Positions 42,683-50,823 of a stretch of 63,313 nt of DNA are shown piece by piece. The stretch is taken from contig NZ_JAENHP010000037.1 of the NCBI RefSeq assembly GCF_016834655.1, forward strand, positions 1 to 63,313, written 5' to 3'. The notes below the pieces were generated by a model. The model was not told the origin of the DNA, made no database searches, and was given only the letters and a program-made list of their open reading frames with translations. The position numbers and the translations under genes were made by a program. The first letter of the stretch is position 1, and every line of letters begins with the position of its first letter. The DNA is from Paractinoplanes ovalisporus (GTDB lineage Bacteria; Actinomycetota; Actinomycetes; Mycobacteriales; Micromonosporaceae).

Positions 42683-44896
42683 GTGGCAGCCGGAAAAGTC
42701 GCACCCCTCGTCCGTGCCGGCCTGATCGCGGGTCTCGTGATCGCCGGTCTCGCCTACCCCCTCGCCGCTCTCGCCGGACTCGGCGTCAAGGCGGGCACCG
42801 AGGCTCTTCAGGGCCTGCCCGAAGAGCTGATCGAGGTGCCGACCGCCCAGACGACGTACGTCTATGCCAAGGACGGCCGGACGCTGCTCACGATGTTCTA
42901 CGAGGAGCACCGGAAGCCGATCAGGATTGCCGACATGTCCCCGTACATCACCCAGGCGATCGTGGCCTCCGAGGACACCCGCTTCTATGAGCACAACGGG
43001 GTCGACGCCAAGGGTGTGGCCCGCGCCTTCGTGGCCAACCAGAAGGCCGGCGGAGTGTCACAGGGTGCGTCCACGCTGACCATGCAGTACGTGCGGATGG
43101 CGCTGCGGGACGGCGCGCAGACCCCGAAGGCGGCGCTCGAGGCGACCGAGCAGACCACCCAGCGCAAACTGCGCGAGATGCGGATGGCCATCGAGCTCGA
43201 GAAGCGCATGAGCAAACAGGAGATCCTGGAGCGTTATCTGAACGCGGCGTACTACGGCCACCGGGCGTACGGGATCTTCGCCGCCTCTCAGGTCTTCTTC
43301 TCGAAGCTGCCCCGCGATCTCAACCTGACCGAGGCCGCGCTGCTGGCGGGCCTGGTCAAGGCGCCGTCGGCCTACGACCCGGCGACCCAGGACCGGCAGG
43401 CCGCCACCAGCCGCCGCAACTACGTGATCGACCAGATGCTCAAGATCAAGGCGATCACTCCGGCCCAGGCGTCCGACGCCAAGCGGGAGCCGATCAAGCT
43501 GAAGCTGAGCTCACCGCCGAACGACTGCATCAGCATCGCCGACAAGCGCAACGACTGGGGCTTCTTCTGCGACTACTTCAAGTCGTGGTGGAAGGACCAG
43601 CCGGCGTTCGGCACCAACCCGATGGAGCGGGAGGAGAACCTGCGCCGCGGCGGGTACCGGGTGATCACTTCGATCGACCCGAAGGTGCAGGCCTCGGCCA
43701 TGAAGCACATCCTCGACAAGGAGAAGCGGCGCAGCCGGATCGCGCACGGCCAAGTGATCATCGAGCCCGATACGGGCCGGGTGGTGAGCATGGCGGTGAA
43801 CCGGCGCTACTCGCTCGACCAGCGCGACAACGAGAAGCACAGCCGCTACCGCCACGCCAAGGGCAACTATCCCAACACGGTGAACCCGCTGCTCGGCGGT
43901 GGGACGATGGCCGGCTACCAGGCCGGCTCGACCTTCAAGATCTTCACGATGCTGGCCGCGCTGGACGAGGGCATGCCGCTGAGCACGTCGTTCTACAGCC
44001 CGCCGCGGTTCTACTCGAAATACATCACGGCGCCCGGGCCGGCGACCTGCGGCGTGCACTGGTGCCCGAAGAACTCGTCGCCCTCGATGACCGGCGACCA
44101 GACCATGTGGAGCGGCTTCAGCAAGTCGGTGAACACGTACTTCGTGCAGCTCGAGCAGAAGGTGGGCGCGGACAAGGCGGTCAAGATGGCCGAGCGGCTG
44201 GGCCTGCGCTGGCGCACCGACATCGACCGGAAGCTGGCGTCGCCCGAGCACGCCGAGGGGTGGGGCGCGTTCACGCTGGGCGTGAGCGACGTGACGCCGA
44301 TCGAGATGGCCAACGTCTTCGCCACGCTGGCCGCCGAGGGCAACTACTGCCAACCTCTTCCCGTACGGGCGATCAAGAACCGTGACGGCGCCGAAGTCAC
44401 CTACAAGGGCAAGGCGGTGGCCGCGCCCCGATGCCACCGGGCGGTCACTGTCGATGTCGCCCGGGCCGCCACCGACGCCGCCCGATGCGTCACCGGTTAT
44501 GGCGCGGCCCGGGGCAGCTGCGGTGGGTGGGGCACCTCCGAGATGGTCTACTCGACGTTGAAGCGCCCGATCGCCGGGAAGAGCGGGACGACCGACAGCA
44601 ACAAGTCGGCCTGGTTCTGCGGCTTCACCCCGCAGCTGGCGGCGGCCGCCTTTGTGGCCGACCCCGACAACCCGGAGAAGAACGTCGGGTCGAACCGGTC
44701 GACCACCTCGAAGTTCACGGTGGCCGAGACGCTCAAGGACGCGCTGAAGGGGCAGCCGAAGGCCAAGTTCACGCCACCCTCGGACGATCTGGTGTCGCGC
44801 TGGGGCAGCCGGGACCGCGACCGTGACCGCGACGAGGATCGCGATCGCGACCGTGACGAGGACCGCGACCGGTCGGGCAACGATTCGGACGACTGA
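42683..44896 (+). CDS. bifunctional penicillin-binding protein (class A)
   Basis: A 737-residue transglycosylase/transpeptidase of peptidoglycan synthesis. One N-terminal span (about 12-34), then the GT51 domain with VASEDTRFYEHNGVD, GASTLTMQYVRM and EKRMSKQEILERYLNAAYYG in part. The transpeptidase has S416-TFK, S482-VN and K633-SGTTD. The last 30 residues are alternating Asp/Arg repeats. A leaderless layout, with TACCTT 6 nt before GTG, is combined with an inverted repeat. No other division gene is next to it. Confidence 0.95.
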   Translation: MAAGKVAPLVRAGLIAGLVIAGLAYPLAALAGLGVKAGTEALQGLPEELIEVPTAQTTYVYAKDGRTLLTMFYEEHRKPIRIADMSPYITQAIVASEDTRFYEHNGVDAKGVARAFVANQKAGGVSQGASTLTMQYVRMALRDGAQTPKAALEATEQTTQRKLREMRMAIELEKRMSKQEILERYLNAAYYGHRAYGIFAASQVFFSKLPRDLNLTEAALLAGLVKAPSAYDPATQDRQAATSRRNYVIDQMLKIKAITPAQASDAKREPIKLKLSSPPNDCISIADKRNDWGFFCDYFKSWWKDQPAFGTNPMEREENLRRGGYRVITSIDPKVQASAMKHILDKEKRRSRIAHGQVIIEPDTGRVVSMAVNRRYSLDQRDNEKHSRYRHAKGNYPNTVNPLLGGGTMAGYQAGSTFKIFTMLAALDEGMPLSTSFYSPPRFYSKYITAPGPATCGVHWCPKNSSPSMTGDQTMWSGFSKSVNTYFVQLEQKVGADKAVKMAERLGLRWRTDIDRKLASPEHAEGWGAFTLGVSDVTPIEMANVFATLAAEGNYCQPLPVRAIKNRDGAEVTYKGKAVAAPRCHRAVTVDVARAATDAARCVTGYGAARGSCGGWGTSEMVYSTLKRPIAGKSGTTDSNKSAWFCGFTPQLAAAAFVADPDNPEKNVGSNRSTTSKFTVAETLKDALKGQPKAKFTPPSDDLVSRWGSRDRDRDRDEDRDRDRDEDRDRSGNDSDD

Positions 44897-44949
44897 CCCG
44901 TGCTTCCGGTGCCGGCGCAGTTCTCATCGCGCTGGCGCCCTTGTCGCAC

Positions 44950-45030
44950 GACCGCCTCTTGACCGCGCCACCACCTCTTGACCCCGCGACCGCCACTTGA
45001 CCCCGCGACCGCCTCTGTTGACCGCGACGC
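44950..45030. repeat. short 19-bp tandem repeats
   Basis: Four to five units like ACCGCCTCTTGACCCCGCG lie in the convergent gap between the penicillin-binding protein gene and the TIGR03086 gene. They do not copy either gene end exactly. No coding role seen. Confidence 0.6.
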
Positions 45031-45042
45031 TGCCGCCGGTCG

Positions 45043-45663
45043 TTACGCGGCCGGCGCTTCTATGTGGCGGCGACGGGGTGGGCGCCAGCTCGCGTCGCGG
45101 CCGGCCAGGGCCAGCGCCTCATCGAGCAGGGTGGCCTCGTCGCCGAGTGACGCCCGCGGACCGAACAGGCCGGGTGTCCCCTCCTCGGGACCCTCGGCCA
45201 GGAACTCGATCAGGATCTCGAGGGTGCGCGGGTCGGCGAAGTATTCCTGACCGGTGGCGCGGGCCAGGTCCCAGCTGTGCATGATCAGTTCGTTCATGGC
45301 GACGTGGCCCAGGGCCGCGGCCGGCATGGTGACACCGCCGGCCTGGGACGTGCCGGTCCAGGCGGCCGGGTCTTTCCAGGCGTTGGCGAGATCTTCGAGC
45401 AGGACCGGCAGGCGGCTGCGCCAGTGACGGGACAGGTGCTGCGCCGAGGGGGCGGGCGCGGTCTGCGTCTCGGGGACGTCGACCCGCTTGTGGGCGGCCT
45501 GGGTGAAGGCCACGGACAGACCCATCAGATGATCGAGGAGGGTGGCGACGGTCCACTCGGGACAGGGCGTGGGATTCGACAACTCACCGTTGTCGACACC
45601 GAGCAACAATGCCCGCAGCACCCGGACCGGGGGGTCGAAATCCAGAGGAACACGATCGGCCAC
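45043..45663 (-). CDS. TIGR03086-type / DinB-fold metal-binding protein
   Basis: A 206-residue four-helix protein of the mycothiol maleylpyruvate isomerase N-terminal-like superfamily: LSNPTPCPEWTVATLLDHLMG (in part) with the first His, and MNELIMHSWDLARATGQ with the HxxD metal pattern. Family members are probable thiol transferases of actinobacteria, commonly using mycothiol. GTG at 45663 is chosen, as GGAGG lies 6 nt upstream. The ATG at 45669 overlaps it. Confidence 0.85.
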   Translation of the reverse strand: MADRVPLDFDPPVRVLRALLLGVDNGELSNPTPCPEWTVATLLDHLMGLSVAFTQAAHKRVDVPETQTAPAPSAQHLSRHWRSRLPVLLEDLANAWKDPAAWTGTSQAGGVTMPAAALGHVAMNELIMHSWDLARATGQEYFADPRTLEILIEFLAEGPEEGTPGLFGPRASLGDEATLLDEALALAGRDASWRPPRRRHIEAPAA

Positions 45664-45806
45664 GGCCATCCTCCTTCGCGTCGTACCTGTTAACACCACG
45701 TTACGGCCGGGGTGCGACAGTTTCCCGCTCGCTGAAGGGCGTTTTCACGGATGCTTCCCGGCGCCGCGCATTTTCGCACGTCGATCTTGCACATCTGCGA
45801 TGATCT

Positions 45807-47279
45807 TCAGGATGTGGTGATGTCCACGGTGTCGTTCAGGTTGGGCTCGGGAGCCTGCTTGACCAGGGGCGGCGCCGCGGTCGGAGGCATCGGCCGCAGG
45901 GGCACGGGCGGCAGCAGCTGCGCCGGGCCGGAAATCGCGGCCGAGACCACCCGCTTGGCGATCTCGGGCGCGGCCGCCCAGTGCAGGCCCAGCTGCGAGG
46001 CGTGCACCTGACGCCAGACGAAACCCTCCGGGTTGCCGCCCGACCACGTCCAGGCCGGGATCGCCCCCGCACGCGGCGTGACGATGGCCCGGTGCTGCTT
46101 GTAGCCGGTGATGCGGGCGCCGGCCGGAGCCAGCGGCGATGTGGAAGGCGCGGTCGCCTCGCGGTAGCCGGCCACGGTCTGGTCGCCGGTGACCGCGGAC
46201 GCGTCGAGCACGGCGCACATCGGACGCCCGTCGAAGTCGCGGCCCAGCCACGGCAGGGCCACCCCCTCGGCGATCACCGGCCAGCCGTCGGCGGCGAACT
46301 TGGCCACCGTGTTGCACAGCCGGCGGTTCGCGGACAGCTCCTCGGCGTAGCCCTCGGGCAGGCCACCGCCGACGACCAGGGCCCGGGTGCCGGGCGGCAG
46401 GCACTCGTCGCGCAGCGGGTCGACCACGGCCACGTCGGCGCCGGCCGCGGTGAGCAGTTCGGCCGTTTCGACGTACGTGTAAGGAGCCCCCGGCCCGCCG
46501 GCCAGCGCGACCACCGGACGCTGCTCGAACACCTCAGCGCCGGCCGCCTCGGACGGAGTCCAGATCGGGCCCGGAAGCGGGGGCGCGGAGTTGGCCAGGG
46601 CCATGATGCGGTCGAGGTCGAGACCGGCCGAGACGGCCTCACCCAGCCGGCGTACGGCCCGGCTCGCCTCGACCGTACGGTGGGCGACCGGCACCGGGCC
46701 GTGAGCGCGGGCCGGCAGCACGTTGGGCAGGTCACCGCGGCGCAGCGAGCCCAGCACCGGCATGCCGATGTCGTCGAGGGCCGTCCGCAGCATCTGCTCG
46801 TGGCGCGGGGAGGCGACCCGGTTGAGGATCACGCCGCCCAGATGCACCATCTCGTCGAACATGCGGAAGCCGTGCACCAGCGCGGCCAGCGAGTGGCCCA
46901 TCGAGGCGACGTCGACGACGAGCACGACCGGCGCGTGCAGCACGGCGGCGACCGCGGCCGTGCCGTCGATCTCGGGCTGACCGGTCAGCGAGTCGAACAG
47001 GCCCATCGCGCCCTCGATCACCGAGATCTGCGCGCCGGACGAGCCGTGCAGGAAAAGCGGAGCAATACGCTGCGCCCCGACCAGGCGCGGATCCAGGTTG
47101 CGGCCGGGGCGGCCGGCGGCGAGACCGAGGTACGCGGCGTCGGTGTGATCCGGGCCGACCTTGAACCCGGCCGACGGGACGCCACGGGCCGCGCACGCCG
47201 CGAGCAGGCCGACCGCGATCGCGGTCTTGCCGTGCCCCGAGGCGGGGGCGCTCACGACCAGGCGGGGCTGGGCGCTCAT
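45807..47279 (-). CDS. cobB: cobyrinate a,c-diamide synthase
   Basis: A 490-residue glutamine-dependent amidotransferase of cobalamin synthesis. N-terminal P-loop domain: VSAPASGHGKTAIAVGLLAA and GFKVGPDHTDAAYL. A glutaminase-type C-terminal half has ALVVGGGLPEGYAEELSANRR in part. The class I glutaminase Cys motif is not evident at the usual GGGxCGG position, and the corresponding region reads VIAEGVALPWLG, so ammonia use may differ. The ATG at 47279 has GGGAGAG upstream. A C-terminal Pro-rich tail is present. Confidence 0.9.
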   Translation of the reverse strand: MSAQPRLVVSAPASGHGKTAIAVGLLAACAARGVPSAGFKVGPDHTDAAYLGLAAGRPGRNLDPRLVGAQRIAPLFLHGSSGAQISVIEGAMGLFDSLTGQPEIDGTAAVAAVLHAPVVLVVDVASMGHSLAALVHGFRMFDEMVHLGGVILNRVASPRHEQMLRTALDDIGMPVLGSLRRGDLPNVLPARAHGPVPVAHRTVEASRAVRRLGEAVSAGLDLDRIMALANSAPPLPGPIWTPSEAAGAEVFEQRPVVALAGGPGAPYTYVETAELLTAAGADVAVVDPLRDECLPPGTRALVVGGGLPEGYAEELSANRRLCNTVAKFAADGWPVIAEGVALPWLGRDFDGRPMCAVLDASAVTGDQTVAGYREATAPSTSPLAPAGARITGYKQHRAIVTPRAGAIPAWTWSGGNPEGFVWRQVHASQLGLHWAAAPEIAKRVVSAAISGPAQLLPPVPLRPMPPTAAPPLVKQAPEPNLNDTVDITTS

Positions 47280-47380
47280 CAATGACTCTCCCGGTGCGTG
47301 TATCGCCTGCTGTCGACTGCCGGAGTGGGACAGTACCCGGCGCAGGCGGTGGCCACCCGGGCGACGGGTAGCCTCGTTGC

Positions 47381-48418
47381 GTGTACCGCTTCCTGCTGAG
47401 CCCTCGCTGGCTGGCCGCGGCCGCGCTGGCGGTGGCCGCCGCGCTGGTCATGGTGCTGCTCGGCAACTGGCAGTTGAGGCGCTACGAGGAACGCAGCGCG
47501 ATCAACGACCGGATCGACGCCGCAGACTCCGTGGCGGCCGTCCCGCTCACCTCCACGCTGAGCCGCCCGACAGTCTCCGGAGCCGCCGGCGGTGCCCCCG
47601 GCAAAGACCTGGCCTGGACAAAGGTAACCGTCACGGGCACGTACGACCCCACCCACGAGATCCAGGCGCGCGGCCGCACGGTCGACGGCGACGTCGGGTT
47701 CGAGATCGTGACCCCGCTCGTCCTGGCCGACGGAACGGCCGTGCTGGTCGACCGGGGCTGGGTGCCGGCCCCGCCCGGCGGCGCCCTGGCCCCGCCCGTG
47801 GTGCCACCCGCGCCGACGGGCGAGGTGACGGTGGTCGGCCAGATCCACCTGTCGGAAAGCCGACCCGCCCCGGTCGAGCAGCGCAACGGCCGCCTGGACA
47901 CCCGCCGCATCTCCCTGTCCCGCCTGGCGCCGGAAATGCCCTATCCCGTGTACGGCGCCTACGTGCTGCTCACCTCCCAGACGCCCCCGGGCGACGCGGC
48001 CTTCCGGCAGATCCCGATCGACCACGAGGACTCGTGGCAGAACGGCGGCTACGCGGTGCAGTGGTGGTTGTTCGCGCTGATGGCGCTGGCCGCCTACGTG
48101 TATTACGCCCGCAAGGAGGCCCGCGGAGGCGAGCCGGCCCGCGCGAAGTCCCCGGCCGACCGCCCCCGCTCCCCCGGCGGCGACCGCGTCGAGGAGGCCG
48201 ACCGGCGCCGCGCCGCCGCTTCCGGCGACCGGGTGGAAGAGGCCGACCGTCGTCGCGCCGCCCCCTCGGGCGACCGCGTGGAGGAGGCTGACCGGCGTCG
48301 CGCCGCGGCCGTCAAGACGTCAGGCGACCGCGTCGAGGAGGCCGACCGCAAGCGCGCCGCAGCAGCGGCCGCGAAGGGTGACCGCGTCTCCGACGCCGAC
48401 CGAGCCCACAAGGATTGA
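47381..48418 (+). CDS. SURF1 family protein with repetitive C-terminal tail
   Basis: A 345-residue membrane protein. A first span (about 12-28, before NWQLRRYEER) and a second (about 225-243, WWLFALMALAAYVYYARK) flank an extracytoplasmic domain with VLVDRGWVP, the SURF1 signature for cytochrome oxidase assembly. The last 95 residues hold five copies of GDRVEEADRRRAA-like units, probably cytoplasmic and helical. The GTG at 47381 lies 6 nt after TAGCCT (47369-47374), leaderless. Confidence 0.92.
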   Translation: MYRFLLSPRWLAAAALAVAAALVMVLLGNWQLRRYEERSAINDRIDAADSVAAVPLTSTLSRPTVSGAAGGAPGKDLAWTKVTVTGTYDPTHEIQARGRTVDGDVGFEIVTPLVLADGTAVLVDRGWVPAPPGGALAPPVVPPAPTGEVTVVGQIHLSESRPAPVEQRNGRLDTRRISLSRLAPEMPYPVYGAYVLLTSQTPPGDAAFRQIPIDHEDSWQNGGYAVQWWLFALMALAAYVYYARKEARGGEPARAKSPADRPRSPGGDRVEEADRRRAAASGDRVEEADRRRAAPSGDRVEEADRRRAAAVKTSGDRVEEADRKRAAAAAAKGDRVSDADRAHKD

Positions 48419-48465
48419 TCCAGCGCTCGCGGCCCGAGCTCCGGGGTGCGGGGTCAGGCGGAACG

Positions 48466-50064
48466 CTACTCGGGTGGGGTGTGGCCGCCGATCGCGCGGA
48501 CGGTGTCGATGGTGTCGGCCTCGGCGGCGGGCTTGTCGTCTCGGTAGCGCAGGACGCGGGCGAAACGGAGGGCGACGCCGCCTGGGTAGCGCGGGGAGGT
48601 CTGGACGCCGTCGAAAGCGATCTCGACCACCTGGACGGGGCGGACACGCACGACCCAGCCGTCGTCGCCGGTGGCCAGTTCCTGGAAGCGTTCGGTCTGC
48701 CAGCGGAGCAGTTCGTCGGTCAGGCCCTTGAACGTCTTGCCGAGCATGACGAACCCGCCCGTTTCGGGATCGCGGGCGCCTAGGTGCAGGTTTGACAGCC
48801 AGCCCTTGCGACGGCCGTGACCCCACTCGACGGCCAGCACGACGAGGTCGAGAGTGTGGCGGGGTTTGACCTTGACCCAGGCCGAGCCACGGCGGCCCAC
48901 GTCGTAGGGGGCCTCGGCGGCCTTGATGACCACGCCCTCCTGGCCTGCCGCCAACGCTGCGGCGAAGGCTGCGGCGGCCTCCTCCTCGCTGGTCACGGTG
49001 GTGCGGCCGACGATCAACTCGGGTGGCAGGGCTTCGGCCAGCGCCTGCCAGCGCACGCGGCCCGGCTCGTCGAGCAGGTCGGTGCCGTCGAGGTGGAGCA
49101 CGTCGAAGAAGAACGGCACGAGGGCGAGACGGTCGGCCGCGGCGGAGGCAGACTTGCGGCCCGCGGCGGGCGCGGATTGCCGGCCCGCAGCGGCTCCGCG
49201 GGTGGCGGCGGCTCCGCGGGTGGCGGCCCGGCTCGACGTCTCTTGGAACGGCCGAGGGCGACCGGACGCGTCGAGAGTCATCGCCTCGCCGTCGAGCACC
49301 GCCTCGCGCAGCGGGAGCTTGCGGACGGCCTCGACCACCTCGGGCATGCGGGCCGTGATGTCGTCGAGGCTGCGGGTGAAGACGGCCACCTCGTCGCCGG
49401 AGCGGTGAACCTGGATGCGGATGCCGTCGAGTTTCACGTCGACGGTTGCCGGCGATCCGGTCGCCAGCAGCGCGGCGCCGACGTCGGGCGCGCTCTGAGC
49501 CAGCATCGGCGTGAGCGGGGTGCCGACCCGCAGGTGGATCTCGGCCAGCGCGGCGGCGCCCCCGGCGAGTGCGGCGACGGCGACCTGCTTGAGATCGCCC
49601 GACAGCAGCAGCGCCCGCCGGACCGCGGTGAGCGGCACCCCGGCCGCCTTGGCGATGGCGTCGGCCAGCAGCCCGGACTGGGCGCCCTGGCGGAGCTCGC
49701 CGCTGAACAGGCCGACCAGAAGCCGCTGCTCGTCGGCCGTGGCCGCGCCGAACAGGGCGGCGACGAGCTCGCGCCGCTTGGCCTGGGAACCCGCCCCGGC
49801 CACCACGGAGATGTCAGCGATCAGCGCGTCGACCATGCCCACGGTGAGGCTGGCCTCGGCCGCGGGCGCCGGACGCTCACGCAGGCTGGCATAGCCCACG
49901 CCGGTCTGCCGTTGCCGCAGCTCACCGGCGAGATAGGCCGACCCGGGCGCGATCTCATCCGGGTCGAGCCGGCGCAGCGCGTCGGCCAGCAGCTCGATCT
50001 TCGCCTTGCGCCCCGAGGTCGCCGCCACGGCCGCCGAGGTCGCCGCCAGGTCAAGGAATCGCAC
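48466..50064 (-). CDS. ATP-dependent DNA ligase (LigB-like)
   Basis: A 532-residue ligase. The N-terminal DNA-binding domain (1-180) precedes the nucleotidyltransferase domain with adenylated K211 in VDVKLDGIRIQ. Further motifs are VLDGEAM, FFFDVLHLDG, EGVVIKAAEAPY and WVKVKPRHTLD, and the OB domain lies at the end. A 30-residue Ala/Arg-rich insertion (TRGAAATRGAAAGRQ and so on) interrupts the region after RPFQETSSR. GTG at 50064 follows CAGGAT (50071-50076) by 6 nt, so it is leaderless. It is accessory to the NAD-dependent replicative ligase. Confidence 0.93.
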   Translation of the reverse strand: MRFLDLAATSAAVAATSGRKAKIELLADALRRLDPDEIAPGSAYLAGELRQRQTGVGYASLRERPAPAAEASLTVGMVDALIADISVVAGAGSQAKRRELVAALFGAATADEQRLLVGLFSGELRQGAQSGLLADAIAKAAGVPLTAVRRALLLSGDLKQVAVAALAGGAAALAEIHLRVGTPLTPMLAQSAPDVGAALLATGSPATVDVKLDGIRIQVHRSGDEVAVFTRSLDDITARMPEVVEAVRKLPLREAVLDGEAMTLDASGRPRPFQETSSRAATRGAAATRGAAAGRQSAPAAGRKSASAAADRLALVPFFFDVLHLDGTDLLDEPGRVRWQALAEALPPELIVGRTTVTSEEEAAAAFAAALAAGQEGVVIKAAEAPYDVGRRGSAWVKVKPRHTLDLVVLAVEWGHGRRKGWLSNLHLGARDPETGGFVMLGKTFKGLTDELLRWQTERFQELATGDDGWVVRVRPVQVVEIAFDGVQTSPRYPGGVALRFARVLRYRDDKPAAEADTIDTVRAIGGHTPPE

Positions 50065-50185
50065 TCCCACATCCTGGCAGCACCCCCTGACATTTTCCGC
50101 CCGAGAACCACCCCCGACCTGCACCTCTCGCCCCGCAGCGACAGCCGAAGCCAGAATCCAACGCGAGCAAGGCGCCGGAGATCAC

Positions 50186-50318
50186 CCCAGCGCCCAGCGC
50201 CCAGCGCCCAGCGCCCAGCGCCCAGCGCCCAGCGCCCAGCGCCCAGCGCCCAGCGCCCAGCGCCCAGCGCCCAGCGCCCAGCGCCCAGCGCCCAGCGCCC
50301 AGCGCCCAGCGCCCAGCG
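50186..50318. repeat. perfect 7-bp tandem repeat, 19 copies
   Basis: CCCAGCG repeated exactly 19 times (133 bp) without any substitution. The rest of the 350-bp gap (50065-50415) has no convincing gene. Because the period is not a multiple of three, every frame reads the same cycle (for example WALGAGR), which produces false ORFs on both strands. Confidence 0.97.
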
Positions 50319-50415
50319 GAAGTCTGGCAAGGAAGAGCGGAAAGCCGAGCCAGCCCGCGCGGACCAGCGGCGACGGAGAGAAGCAGCACGCGAACCAGCG
50401 GAAGGTCGCTGCGGG

Positions 50416-50712
50416 TCAGGCCGCTTTCGGCTCGGAGATGCGGAAACCCCGGGCGCGGACCGCGTCGGCCACGCGAGCCACCTGGGCGTCGATCGCGCAC
50501 AACGTGGCCGAGAGGTCTTCGAGGTGGTCGGTGAGCGCGCCGTCGTCCCAGTCCGAGACGTCGACACCGTCCATGGCCCGGACGGCCGCCCGCAGGCGGG
50601 CGATGGACTCGAGGCGGTCGTGGGAGCGCAGGCGATCGATTGTGTTGCGCGGCGCGGCCAGCTTGGGTCGCACCACCAGGGACACCGAGGCGGGCACATC
50701 GTTCGAACGCAT
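50416..50712 (-). CDS. SOS-controlled small protein of unknown function
   Basis: A 98-residue soluble protein: a short N-terminal strand region (ASVSLVVRPKL), then three predicted helices (NTIDRLRSHDRLESIARLRAAV in part; GALTDHLEDLSATLCAIDAQV in part; VARVADAVRARGF). There is no recognised domain, one Cys and no membrane segment. A -10 element TAGGAT at 50720-50725 lies 7 nt before the ATG. A perfect LexA box (50703-50718) spans the transcription start and the start codon. It is therefore probably a leaderless DNA-damage-induced gene. It points toward the DNA ligase gene. Confidence 0.7.
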   Translation of the reverse strand: MRSNDVPASVSLVVRPKLAAPRNTIDRLRSHDRLESIARLRAAVRAMDGVDVSDWDDGALTDHLEDLSATLCAIDAQVARVADAVRARGFRISEPKAA

Positions 50713-50718
50713 GTTCGA
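50703..50718. promoter_or_regulatory. LexA (SOS) box
   Basis: TCGAAC-GCAT-GTTCGA, a perfect palindrome that fits the actinobacterial SOS consensus TCGAAC-RNNY-GTTCGA when read on the minus strand as TCGAACATGCGTTCGA. The ATG start codon of the 98-residue gene is inside the 4-bp spacer region, and the -10 element adjoins it. Confidence 0.85.
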
Positions 50719-50823
50719 TATCCTAACAGGACGCGACGGCGCCCCGCACCAACTTGCTCTGCGTGACCAGCCAGACAGAAACGCAGCGTGACCAGCGGTA
50801 AGACGCAGAGTGGCGGACCGAAC

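Noticed and set aside
50051..50766. Several open frames with WALGAGR or APSAQRP repeats
   Set aside because: They are translations of the CCCAGCG array in every frame. No start or domain supports them.
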